DNA of 8,902 bases from Gallionellaceae bacterium (GCA_003151655.1 PLYB01000066.1:1-8902), one strand, 5' to 3'; numbered from the stretch's first letter, positions 1-6,289 are shown. Program-made: numbers and translations. Notes: a model not told the origin generated them from the sequence alone.

Positions 1-173
1 TCCTTCAGGAAAGCGATCACATTGTTGGCCAGTGTCTCCTCGGCGTACACGGACTCGTTTTCTTCCCACTCGAAATCATCATGTTTAGCCTGTTCGCTCA
101 GATGCATTTGGGCGAAGTTTTGTGGGGCAACGGAATAAAGCAATCCGTGGGGTATGGGTTGATGGATTTGCAT
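1..173 (-). CDS. Small acidic protein of unknown function, 3' end cut by window edge
   Basis: I do not recognise this family. Read on the minus strand from an ATG at 173, it gives 57 residues and then runs off the window. It starts MQIHQPIP and continues with HGLLYSVAP, NF, WEE and FLK motifs. The start is supported by a strong Shine-Dalgarno AAGGAGG eight bases upstream. The protein has no signal peptide or membrane segment; the visible part is short, acidic in its second half and ends in what looks like an amphipathic helix. It is an ungapped homolog of the protein at 1466-1672: I count 25 of 49 identical residues from HGLL to FLK, and both have HGLL at residue 9. That conservation is the main evidence that both genes are real. 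It lies downstream of flhDC on the same strand, separated by a palindromic repeat. Function unknown. Confidence 0.75.
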   Translation of the reverse strand, partial: MQIHQPIPHGLLYSVAPQNFAQMHLSEQAKHDDFEWEENESVYAEETLANNVIAFLK

Positions 174-187
174 GACATCCTCCTTAT

Positions 188-272
188 GTAGGTCGGGTTT
201 CACCCAGAGGGTGCAAGAACCCCTGCGGGGCAACCCGACATGAAAGAAACGTCGGGTTGAAACCCGACCTAC
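188..272. repeat. REP/BIME-like inverted repeat with GTAG ends
   Basis: A perfect 15-bp inverted repeat, GTAGGTCGGGTTTCA at 188-202 and its complement at 258-272, encloses further hairpins. These are GTCGGGTT (192-199) pairing with AACCCGAC (232-239), CACCC-AGA-GGGTG (201-213), CCCC-TGC-GGGG (221-230), and a second GTCGGGTT/AACCCGAC pair at 251-268. The outer arms both begin, on their own strand, with GTAG, the tetranucleotide next to REP palindromes handled by REP-associated tyrosine transposases (RAYTs). It sits between two genes, as REP elements do. No transposase is nearby, so any mobilising enzyme would act in trans. Whether it is genuinely repeated in the genome cannot be seen here. Confidence 0.65.
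251..268 (-). terminator. Possible terminator of flhDC
   Basis: On the minus strand, 15 bases past the flhC stop, GTCGGGTT and AACCCGAC form a tight GC-rich hairpin followed by GTTTCTTTC. The U-tract is imperfect and the hairpin is also part of the REP-like element, so termination is plausible but not certain. Confidence 0.4.
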
Positions 273-282
273 CTTTTCCGTT

Positions 283-825
283 TTAAGCCGCAATCGCGTC
301 CATCAATGCAGCCTTTTTGGTCTTGCCGGCGCGTGAGGGTGGACGGCAGATGCCGCAGACATAATTCTTGTTCAGTTCGTCGGTATGGGAAACAAAGTGT
401 CCTCCGCATTCGGTGCACAGCGTCAGTTCCAGCATGTTGGCATCGAAGAAGCGGATGAGGAACCAGGCGCGGGTGATGCTCAACTCGGGTTCGCCTTGGG
501 AGATTTCGATTTGTTCCAGATACAAACGATAGCTTTTGATCAGCGCTTCCACACCGCTAACATTGGCGTTCTTGATCATGTACTGGTAAATATCCATGAA
601 CAGCGATGAGTGAATATTGGGCAACCAGCTCATGAACCAGTCGGTGGAGTACGGCAGCATGCCTTTTGAAGGAGATTCGCCCTTCACTTCTTTGTAAAGT
701 TTGAGCAGGCGTTCGCGGCTGAGCTTGGTTTCTTCCTGCAAAACCTGCAAACGCGCACCGAGGTTGATGAGTTCGACGGCGATGTGGATTTCGTTGGCTT
801 CAGTAACGACGCTTTTATTACGCAT
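283..825 (-). CDS. flhC: Flagellar transcriptional regulator FlhC
   Basis: FlhC is the DNA-binding partner in the FlhD4C2 hexamer that activates flagellar class II promoters in the cytoplasm. The product is 180 residues, close to the roughly 190 of enterobacterial FlhC. The structural zinc site is intact: CTEC at 137-140 and CGIC at 157-160, the same positions as the four zinc cysteines of E. coli FlhC. The N-terminal half is helical (EANEIHIAVELINLGAR), followed by the LPYSTDWF region at 57-64 seen in the family. The start ATG at 825 has GGGAG seven bases before it. It follows flhD by 29 bases on the same strand, so the two form an operon. The last 20 residues are Lys/Ala-rich and probably flexible. 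Identification is secure. Confidence 0.97.
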   Translation of the reverse strand: MRNKSVVTEANEIHIAVELINLGARLQVLQEETKLSRERLLKLYKEVKGESPSKGMLPYSTDWFMSWLPNIHSSLFMDIYQYMIKNANVSGVEALIKSYRLYLEQIEISQGEPELSITRAWFLIRFFDANMLELTLCTECGGHFVSHTDELNKNYVCGICRPPSRAGKTKKAALMDAIAA

Positions 826-854
826 GGTGCTCTCCCTGTACTAAGTGGTGATGT

Positions 855-1175
855 TTAGGCTGCGAGTTGCTCTACCGGACGGCCGGTCATGAGGATGGCA
901 GCGTGGGCTTGGGACATTAAACGGTCTTTGTTGTAGCCGGTCACCATATTCAGCAGCAAGCGCTCGTCGAAGCGGAAGGCGCACAGCAGCATATTGGAAG
1001 CGGCCATTTTAAGCAGTTGGGCTGGCGACAATCCGGCGAGCAGATCGGCCATTTCTTCGCTGATGCCCAAACGGAAGATCGCGCTGGCTTTGTCGTCGCT
1101 GATCATTTGCTTGGCCAACATCATGTAGGACAGGTTAGCTTCTTTGATTTCTTCGTGCAGTTGTTGTGCGTTCAT
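855..1175 (-). CDS. flhD: Flagellar transcriptional regulator FlhD
   Basis: FlhD is the other half of the FlhD4C2 master activator of flagellar synthesis. I chose the ATG at 1175 (MNAQQLHEEIKEANLSYMML), giving 106 residues, because AAGGAG lies six bases before it; an in-frame TTG six codons upstream has no such site. Family hallmarks are the N-terminal helix, SYMMLAKQMI at 16-25, the FRLGIS segment at 34-39, and LLCAFRFDE at 63-71. The cysteine at residue 65 matches the one forming the inter-subunit disulfide in E. coli FlhD. It is the first gene of the flhDC operon and has about 290 bases of non-coding DNA upstream, room for a complex promoter. Three TGTAGGAA repeats there are the clearest regulatory signal. 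Confidence 0.96.
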   Translation of the reverse strand: MNAQQLHEEIKEANLSYMMLAKQMISDDKASAIFRLGISEEMADLLAGLSPAQLLKMAASNMLLCAFRFDERLLLNMVTGYNKDRLMSQAHAAILMTGRPVEQLAA

Positions 1176-1236
1176 GTTCGTCTCCTTGGTCAAAATGCGT
1201 TGTGTGATTCGATGGCTGCATTGTGAACGAAGAGGC

Positions 1237-1310
1237 GTGTAGGAAGAATCAGAGAATGGCTAATTCTTGTGTAGGAAGTTGTTTCGGGGTTCTTGTAGGA
1301 AAAAGTCCTA
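1237..1310. promoter_or_regulatory. Three TGTAGGAA repeats upstream of flhD
   Basis: TGTAGGAA occurs at 1238-1245, 1270-1277 and 1294-1301, that is 62 to 126 bases before the flhD start. The third copy is part of an inverted pair, TAGGA-N5-TCCTA, at 1296-1310. On the flhD sense strand the copies read TTCCTACA. TTTCCTA heptads in direct or inverted arrangement are typical of NarL/FixJ-type response regulators such as BvgA, which represses the flhDC-equivalent frlAB in Bordetella; RcsB boxes are also TCCTA-like. The likeness is to the site type only; no regulator gene is in the window. The rest of 1176-1465 shows no convincing sigma-70 or sigma-28 promoter; the best -10-like hexamer is GATAAT at 1335-1340 on the minus strand, with no good -35. 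Confidence 0.45.
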
Positions 1311-1403
1311 TGACTCTGGGGGAGGCATACTGGCATTATCCTGATTTACTGCTGAACCAATGCGTCGAATAGCGGGGGATTTGGGGGGTTATTCGGTTTT
1401 GCA

Positions 1404-1425
1404 GGGGAGACAATTAACTCTCCCC
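1404..1425. other. Small hairpin downstream of the 1466-1672 gene
   Basis: GGGGAGA (1404-1410) and TCTCCCC (1419-1425) form a 7-bp stem with an 8-base AT-rich loop. It lies 40 bases past the stop of the small gene on the minus strand and could slow or end transcription before the flhD promoter region. It lacks a U-tract on either strand, so I do not call it an intrinsic terminator. Confidence 0.35.
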
Positions 1426-1465
1426 TAACAGGGATGGCGGCAGAACCGTGGCGAATCAAAACACT

Positions 1466-1672
1466 TTAAGACTTATCTACGCCCCACTTGGTCGCGGTTA
1501 TTTTCAGGAAGGATAAAATGATCTGTGTGAAGGAGTCTCCCGCATATTGCGCTTCATGCTCTTCCCAGTCGAACCCATCCGCATCTGCTCCATCATGCAA
1601 ATGCAGGTTGGAAAAATTCTCCGGTGCGACCGAATAAAGCAAGCCGTGCGAGAATTCCTGTTGCTGTTCCAT
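1466..1672 (-). CDS. Small acidic protein of unknown function, paralog of the gene at the window start
   Basis: I do not recognise this family. The 68-residue product starts MEQQQEFSHGLLYSVAP and carries NF at 19-20, a run of Asp residues at 26-34, WEE at 36-38 and FLK at 55-57, then a Lys/Trp-containing tail ending GVDKS. I chose the ATG at 1672 because GGAGG stands seven bases before it; an in-frame ATG six codons upstream would place that site inside the gene. From HGLL to FLK it aligns without gaps to the protein at 1-173 with 25 of 49 identities. There is no signal peptide and no transmembrane segment, so it is probably cytosolic. It is transcribed in the same direction as flhDC but separated from flhD by a long control region, so it is probably its own unit. 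A palindrome at 1719-1740 may be its operator. Confidence 0.8.
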   Translation of the reverse strand: MEQQQEFSHGLLYSVAPENFSNLHLHDGADADGFDWEEHEAQYAGDSFTQIILSFLKITATKWGVDKS

Positions 1673-1694
1673 AAAGCTGCCTCCAATCAAGTTA

Positions 1695-1740
1695 CATTAT
1701 GCAAAACCCAATGCGAGAACAGTATATACAGTAATACTGT
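1695..1740 (-). promoter_or_regulatory. Candidate promoter and palindromic operator of the 1466-1672 gene
   Basis: ACAGTAT (1719-1725) and ATACTGT (1734-1740) form a perfect 7-bp inverted repeat around an 8-base spacer that itself holds ACAGTA. A minus-strand -10-like hexamer CATAAT lies at 1695-1700, 23 bases before the start codon, so the palindrome would cover the -35 region. The hexamer TACTGT or its complement occurs at 1719-1724, 1728-1733, 1735-1740, 1761-1766 and 1836-1841, which hints at several bound dimers. The -35 itself is poor, consistent with an activator-dependent or repressed promoter. The binding protein cannot be named. Confidence 0.4.
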
Positions 1741-1899
1741 TTATTGTAAATAGGCTGATGTACTGTCACAAAATAATAACAAAGGTGCGCAGGCAAAACT
1801 AACCGGCCCGAGCCGAAAGTTTTAACCTGATGGAAACAGTAACGATGCTAATGAAATTTCGGGGAGGGCATTACTATGAAAACTGTCGGCAAATAGCTT

Positions 1900-1967
1900 G
1901 TAGGCTGGTGGTGAGCTTGCGAACCCCGGCTTTTATGCTGGGGTTCGCAAGCTCACCACCAGCCTAC
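1900..1967. repeat. Long perfect hairpin, REP/MITE-like, with GTAG ends
   Basis: A perfect 28-bp inverted repeat has arms 1900-1927 and 1940-1967. Three further pairs (one G-T wobble) extend it to a 31-bp stem closed by a 6-base loop TTTTAT. Each arm begins GTAGGCTGGTGGTGAG on its own strand. It lies 33 bases past the stop of the helicase gene, so in that transcript it would fold into a very stable hairpin that could stop polymerase or protect the 3' end, although no U-tract follows. Perfect pairing of both arms and the GTAG terminus suggest a mobile palindromic element like the one at 188-272. A minor AT-rich palindrome GCATTT-N5-AAATGC lies at 1976-1992. The remainder of 1741-1899 holds nothing else I can identify. 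Confidence 0.7.
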
Positions 1968-1999
1968 GGTAGCGGGCATTTAATTAAAATGCAGACTTG

Positions 2000-3352
2000 C
2001 TAATTTCTGATCCTGAACAATGCCGCGACTTGTGGCTGCGGTTTGCCCAGTGTGCTCACGGGAGCGTCAGGTTGTTCTTCAACAGACTTTGGGCTGGCGG
2101 AAGGTTCGTAAGGCTTGGAGAACCAATCCTCGGCGGGCGCGGATTTATGATGACTACGCATCGGCGCGGCTTTAACTGGCTTTTGGTAACCCGTTGGCAC
2201 CGCGACCGCTTCACGCGGAAATGTCCGGTTTAGTAATTTTTCAATCTCGACCAAGCGACGCTCTTCCGCACCATCCACCAAAGAAACGGCTTCGCCGGAA
2301 GCGCCGGCACGTCCGGTACGACCGATACGATGCACGTAGTCTTCGGCATGGGTAGGAAGCTCGTAATTGATAACCAGCGGCAACTGATCAATATCGAGTC
2401 CGCGTGCCGCCACATCGGTTGCCACCAATGCCATGACCGCACCCGATTTGAATGCATCCAAGGCTTTGATGCGCTCTTGCTGCGTTTTATCGCCGTGAAT
2501 GGCATCAGCAGGAATACCGCTGCGTTCCAGTTGCTTGGCAACATGGGCGGCACTTAATTTAGTGCGGGTGAATATCAATACCTGTTTAACGCCGCGCGAA
2601 CGGATCAGTTCAACCAAGGCATGATATTTATCCTGATGCTCGACCATGCACACCGATTGCTTGATGTTCTCACCTGCCGCATTGCGGCGCGCGGTTTCGA
2701 CCGTGACCGGATCAACCAGAAAATCCTGCGCGAGTTTTTTGATGTCGTCGGAGAAGGTGGCCGAGAACAATAGCGTCTGCCGTTGTTTGGGCAGCAAAGC
2801 GAGGATACGTTTGAGATCTGGCATGAAGCCCATATCCAGCATGCGGTCTGCCTCGTCCAGAATCAGAATTTGCACTTGATTGAGTTGCAGATTGCGACTT
2901 TCCACGTGATCAAGCAAGCGTCCCGGAGTCGCCACCAGAATTTCCACGCCATTCATCAGCGCGGGCTTTTGCGCTTTGATGTCAGTGCCGCCGTAAACCA
3001 CCGTAGTGCGCAGCGGCACATGCTTGGAATAAGTGACCACACTCTCGTGCACCTGTATCGCCAACTCCCGCGTCGGCGCAAGCACCAAGGCGCGAATGGG
3101 GTGACGCGCGGGTGAAGCGCTGGTGCTGGCGTGCGGCAACAGGCGCTGCAGCATCGGCAAGGTAAACGCGGCAGTCTTGCCCGTACCGGTCTGCGCCATC
3201 GCCATCAGATCCCGTCCCGCAATTACGTGCGGAATAGCTTGCGCCTGAATAGGTGTCGGCTCGGTATAGCCTGTTTCTTCAATAGCCCGAAGAATCTGCG
3301 GATCAAGCGCGAGAGAAGAAAAAAGAAGTTTTGCGACTAAGGGTTCGTCCAT
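2000..3352 (-). CDS. rhlE: DEAD-box ATP-dependent RNA helicase, RhlE type
   Basis: An RNA helicase that unwinds short RNA duplexes in ribosome assembly and RNA decay, in the cytoplasm. All signature motifs are present in the 450-residue product: Q-motif GYTEPTPIQ (28-36), motif I AQTGTGKT (53-60), Ia PTREL (93-97), Ib TPGR (142-145), II DEAD (166-169), III SAT (197-199), IV LIFTRT (259-264), V ARGLD (316-320) and VI HRIGRTGRAG (341-350). A basic, Pro/Ser-rich tail follows from about 380, as in RhlE, whose length is similar. RhlE proteins usually begin at the segment equivalent to LLFSSLALDP, so this start adds a few residues; no ATG, GTG or TTG lies closer. The ATG at 3352 has no Shine-Dalgarno and sits nine bases after a TATAAT box, suggesting leaderless translation. 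RhlE rather than another DEAD-box subgroup is my best judgement. Confidence 0.92.
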   Translation of the reverse strand: MDEPLVAKLLFSSLALDPQILRAIEETGYTEPTPIQAQAIPHVIAGRDLMAMAQTGTGKTAAFTLPMLQRLLPHASTSASPARHPIRALVLAPTRELAIQVHESVVTYSKHVPLRTTVVYGGTDIKAQKPALMNGVEILVATPGRLLDHVESRNLQLNQVQILILDEADRMLDMGFMPDLKRILALLPKQRQTLLFSATFSDDIKKLAQDFLVDPVTVETARRNAAGENIKQSVCMVEHQDKYHALVELIRSRGVKQVLIFTRTKLSAAHVAKQLERSGIPADAIHGDKTQQERIKALDAFKSGAVMALVATDVAARGLDIDQLPLVINYELPTHAEDYVHRIGRTGRAGASGEAVSLVDGAEERRLVEIEKLLNRTFPREAVAVPTGYQKPVKAAPMRSHHKSAPAEDWFSKPYEPSASPKSVEEQPDAPVSTLGKPQPQVAALFRIRN

Positions 3353-3361
3353 AAGTGCGAC

Positions 3362-3367
3362 ATTATA
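3362..3367 (-). promoter_or_regulatory. TATAAT -10 box immediately before the helicase start
   Basis: The minus strand reads TATAATG ending at 3361, with the helicase ATG nine bases after the hexamer. Transcription from it would begin at or within a few bases of the start codon. No good -35 is found at the usual distance. Confidence 0.45.
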
Positions 3368-3430
3368 CTGGATTAAGCGGGTACGGCAGTGGCTGACTGG
3401 TCGTTTTTTTCCACAACATCAATTTCAGAA

Positions 3431-3456
3431 TAAAAAAGGGCGCCTTGCGGCGCCCT
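3431..3456 (-). terminator. Rho-independent terminator after amtB
   Basis: On the minus strand GGGCGCC (3449-3455) and its complement (3438-3444) form a perfect 7-bp GC stem with a GCAA tetraloop, followed by six U residues (3432-3437) and then AUU. It lies 37 bases past the amtB stop and ends the porin-glnK-amtB transcript. A second 7-bp hairpin, CGAAGCA-N5-TGCTTCG at 3461-3479, stands between the stop codon and the terminator and may add 3'-end stability. Confidence 0.92.
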
Positions 3457-3492
3457 GGAACGAAGCAGTGATTGCTTCGGGGGAGATAACTA

Positions 3493-5016
3493 TTAGTGTT
3501 GGTATGCGCGCTCGCCGTGATCGGCAAGATCGAGACCTTCTTCTTGAGCTTCGTCGCTTGCACGGATACCGATCGTCTTCTTCAAGATGAACAGGATCAC
3601 GAAGGCAACAAAAGCAGACCAGCCCAGTGCGACACCAACGGCCCACAGTTGCGAGATAACTTGAGCTGTTGCATCAAAATCTCCAACCTTGTTGGCCACG
3701 TAGTCCCATACACCTTGACCACCCAGTGCCGGGTTAACGAAGATGCCGGTACCGATCGCGCCGATGATGCCGCCTACGCAGTGAACACCGAAGGCATCCA
3801 AAGCATCGTCGTATTTCAGCCATACTTTGATCTTAGTCACGGCGATGAAGCAAATTACCGCAGCCACCGCGCAGATGATCATCGCACCCATCACGCCGAC
3901 ATAACCTGCAGCCGGAGTGATTGCCACCAAGCCTGCAACGATACCGGAGCAAACGCCCAACAGACTAGGCTTGCCTTTGACGATCCACTCTACTGCTGTC
4001 CAGACCACCCCGGCTACTGCTGTACCGAACAAGGTGTTGAAGAAGGCCAGACCGGCAGCACCGGTTGCTTCCAGGGCAGAACCGGCATTGAAGCCGAACC
4101 AGCCCATCCACAGCAAGCCAGTACCGATGGCAGTCATCATCAAGCTGTGAGGTGCCATTGCAACTTTACCGTAGCCCTTGCGTGGACCAAGCATCAGCGC
4201 AGCGATCAGTGCAGCGATACCTGCGTTGATGTGAACCACAGTACCACCGGCGAAGTCAATTGCACCTTTTTGGAACAACCAACCGGCATGGCTGGTAGCA
4301 ATATCACCTGCCTTGGCGGATGTGTACGCATCTGGACCATCCCAGTACCAAACCATATGCGAGATTGGCAGGTAGGCAAAGATGAACCACAGCACGCTGA
4401 AGATGATCATCGCAGAGAATTTGAAGCGTTCTGCAAAACCACCGCAGATCAGCGCAACGGTGATCGCAGCGAAGGTCAGTTGGAATACGCAGTACACGAA
4501 GTCAGGAATGTACTGACCTTTGCTGAATGTTGCAGCCACTGCCGTAGTCGGATCATCACCGGCCATGAACAGCTTGTCGAGTGAGCCGATGAACGGCGCG
4601 AGTGCACTTCCTTCGTGGCCGGCCGTAAACGCCGCGCTGTAGCCGAAGATTACCCAGAGCACCGCGATCACAACAAAAATCGAGAAGCTTTGCATTACAG
4701 TAGACAGTGCATTTTTGTTGCGCACCATGCCGGAATAGAACAAAGCCAAGCCGGGTACGGTCATCAGCAGCACGAACGCTGTCGAGGTCAGCATCCAGGC
4801 AACATCGCCCTTATTGCAGTCAAAGCCCTTGTCGCCACATTTTGGTGTGGCGGCTGGAGCATCGGCAGCGGGTGCCGGTGCAGCGGCAGCAGGAGCGGCA
4901 ACAGCAGCAGTCGTTGCAGTCGCGGCGGCAGGAGCCGCAGCTTCTTCAGCGAATACCGGTGCCACCATGCCGCCCAGCATGGACAGCAGTGTGAATACAG
5001 CAAATAATTTCTTCAT
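3493..5016 (-). CDS. amtB: Ammonium channel/transporter AmtB
   Basis: Inner-membrane Amt/Rh-family channel that imports ammonium; it forms trimers and is blocked by GlnK. I chose the ATG at 5016 because AAGGAG stands seven bases before it, giving 507 residues. A cleavable signal peptide is seen (MKKLFAVFTLLSMLGGMVAPVFA, residues 1-23), then an unusual Ala/Pro/Thr-rich stretch (24-58), two cysteines at 60 and 67, and eleven predicted membrane helices. Pore residues are in place: the paired histidines H262 (VVHINAG) and H412 (FGVHCVGG), corresponding to E. coli H168 and H318, and D254, corresponding to D160. The tail RASDEAQEEGLDLADHGERA matches the conserved GlnK-binding C-terminus. It is longer than the 428-residue E. 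coli protein mainly because of the N-terminal linker. It is last in the porin-glnK-amtB operon, ten bases after glnK. Confidence 0.97.
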   Translation of the reverse strand: MKKLFAVFTLLSMLGGMVAPVFAEEAAAPAAATATTAAVAAPAAAAPAPAADAPAATPKCGDKGFDCNKGDVAWMLTSTAFVLLMTVPGLALFYSGMVRNKNALSTVMQSFSIFVVIAVLWVIFGYSAAFTAGHEGSALAPFIGSLDKLFMAGDDPTTAVAATFSKGQYIPDFVYCVFQLTFAAITVALICGGFAERFKFSAMIIFSVLWFIFAYLPISHMVWYWDGPDAYTSAKAGDIATSHAGWLFQKGAIDFAGGTVVHINAGIAALIAALMLGPRKGYGKVAMAPHSLMMTAIGTGLLWMGWFGFNAGSALEATGAAGLAFFNTLFGTAVAGVVWTAVEWIVKGKPSLLGVCSGIVAGLVAITPAAGYVGVMGAMIICAVAAVICFIAVTKIKVWLKYDDALDAFGVHCVGGIIGAIGTGIFVNPALGGQGVWDYVANKVGDFDATAQVISQLWAVGVALGWSAFVAFVILFILKKTIGIRASDEAQEEGLDLADHGERAYQH

Positions 5017-5026
5017 CTCGTTCTCC

Positions 5027-5365
5027 TTATAGTGCTTCCGGACCGGTTTCACCGGTGCGGATGCGGATTACTTGTTCAAGCTCTTGCACGAAAATCTTGC
5101 CATCGCCGATCTTGCCCGTTTGCGCGGCCTTCTCGATCGCCTCGATAACCTGATCCAGCGTGTCGGCCTTGACGGCGGCTTCCAGCTTGATCTTGGGCAA
5201 AAAATCCACCACATACTCGGCACCGCGATACAACTCGGTGTGTCCTTTTTGACGCCCGAAACCTTTGACCTCGGTAACGGTGATACCTTGCACGCCAATT
5301 GCTGAAAGGGCTTCACGCACCTCGTCCAGCTTGAACGGCTTGATGATTGCTGTGACTATTTTCAT
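5027..5365 (-). CDS. glnK: Nitrogen regulatory PII protein GlnK
   Basis: Trimeric PII signal protein that senses 2-oxoglutarate, ATP/ADP and, through uridylylation, glutamine; it plugs AmtB when nitrogen is sufficient. The product from the ATG at 5365 is 112 residues, the standard PII length, and the start is preceded by AAGGAG with a six-base spacer. Features seen are MKIVTAIIKPFKLDEVREAL at the N-terminus, the T-loop at about 37-55 with the uridylylation site Y51 (YRGAEYVVDF), the B-loop TGKIGDGKIFV at 83-93, and RIRTGETG at 101-108. Its stop codon TAA overlaps the AAGGAG of amtB, and only ten bases separate the two genes, so translational coupling is likely. Linkage to amtB favours GlnK over GlnB, although the sequence alone does not settle that. 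Confidence 0.96.
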   Translation of the reverse strand: MKIVTAIIKPFKLDEVREALSAIGVQGITVTEVKGFGRQKGHTELYRGAEYVVDFLPKIKLEAAVKADTLDQVIEAIEKAAQTGKIGDGKIFVQELEQVIRIRTGETGPEAL

Positions 5366-5424
5366 TTCATTCTCCTTATTAAGATTGGCGGGACACATTG
5401 CATCCCTCCACACACAAACTTAAG

Positions 5425-6213
5425 TTAGAACGTGCGTGCAAGAGACAAGACTGCGGTGCCTTTTCCGTTATCGTTACCGTTAACGTAGTTAACCTGTCCG
5501 GCACCAGTTCCAGCCGTTGTCGTGCTGTATGCCAAGCCCACCAAGAAACCACTGAAATCCTTGGTTACGCTCACCTTGTAGTCGGAATACGATGGATCAG
5601 CACCAGCGGCTCTGGACGCATCAGCAGTTGAACCTACGATGTTCTGACGGCCAGCATGTGCGCCAAGGGTGTATCCGCTATCTCCTATTGCATAACTGGC
5701 GCTCAAGTCGATATAAGTACTACCTGTTGAATTGGCCGTTCCAAAGAGAGTGCTTATGCTGTCCGAGAACTTAAGGGTGAACCACTTGTAGCCGACGAGG
5801 GCATATAATTCGTCCGTGTCAGCCTTGGTTGCACCTGCTGCATATTTGCCTGGATAGTTATAGCGCAGGTAACCAACGTCATAGCTGTAGTCTGTGGCAA
5901 AGGCATTCTTCATTCCAAGATAGGTGTCTAATTCCAAACTTGCACCAGTAGCTGTACCACCATCGCTGATCCAACTAATGTTAGAACCCCATGCTCCCGC
6001 ATAGAAACCGCTGGCATGCGCATAATCAAAACCACCCTGAAGGGCAGGATTGGTGCCAGTTTGTGAAATACCACGGTATAGATAATTAGTTACCAGTGCG
6101 ACATTGCTTGTTACAGCAGGTGTCGGAGCGGCAGCCGCAGCCGGAGCGTCTTCAGCGAAAGCTGGCATTGCGAACAAAGTACCCAGAACAGCCACGAGCA
6201 GTTTCTTTTGCAT
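5425..6213 (-). CDS. TorF family putative outer-membrane porin (TIGR02001 type), nitrogen-operon copy
   Basis: A predicted outer-membrane beta-barrel. The 262-residue product has a signal peptide MQKKLLVAVLGTLFAMPAFA (1-20), a short Ala/Pro-rich linker, then alternating strands with the family signature YLYRGISQT, PALQGGFDYAH and LELDTYLG, and ends in a terminal Phe (LARTF) as required for barrel assembly. It has no cysteine in the mature part. The start ATG at 6213 has AAGGAA seven bases upstream. It is the first gene of an operon with glnK, 59 bases downstream, and amtB; this order is common in Betaproteobacteria. The sigma-54 promoter upstream indicates induction on nitrogen limitation. 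It resembles the protein at 6628-7413 along its length. The solute is unknown; passage of ammonium or small nitrogen compounds is an inference from context. Confidence 0.88.
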   Translation of the reverse strand: MQKKLLVAVLGTLFAMPAFAEDAPAAAAAPTPAVTSNVALVTNYLYRGISQTGTNPALQGGFDYAHASGFYAGAWGSNISWISDGGTATGASLELDTYLGMKNAFATDYSYDVGYLRYNYPGKYAAGATKADTDELYALVGYKWFTLKFSDSISTLFGTANSTGSTYIDLSASYAIGDSGYTLGAHAGRQNIVGSTADASRAAGADPSYSDYKVSVTKDFSGFLVGLAYSTTTAGTGAGQVNYVNGNDNGKGTAVLSLARTF

Positions 6214-6273
6214 GATATTTCCTTTTCTGTTGAAGTTTAAAAACGGGATTCAATTCATCCGCACAATTGTTAC

Positions 6274-6289
6274 AGCAGATTCCGTGCCA
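6274..6289 (-). promoter_or_regulatory. Sigma-54 promoter of the porin-glnK-amtB operon
   Basis: The minus strand reads TGGCACGGAATCTGCT. Against the RpoN consensus TGGCACG-N4-TTGC(A/T), every defined base matches except one T of the -12 element, and both the -24 GG and the -12 GC are present at correct spacing. Transcription would start near 6263, about 50 bases before the porin ATG. Confidence 0.88.

Noticed and set aside
1335..1340. flhD -10 box GATAAT
   Set aside because: No -35 at an acceptable distance; the nearest TTGGTT is only 14 bases away.
1404..1425. Intrinsic terminator
   Set aside because: The stem is adequate but no U-tract follows on either strand; recorded only as a hairpin.
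1719..1740. LexA/SOS box
   Set aside because: The palindrome has inverted polarity (ACAG...CTGT) and does not fit CTGT-N8-ACAG.
3496..4584. Long plus-strand open frame of 362 codons
   Set aside because: It lies wholly opposite amtB, has no family likeness, is rich in His/Cys/Gln as expected from antisense of a membrane protein gene, and lacks a ribosome site.
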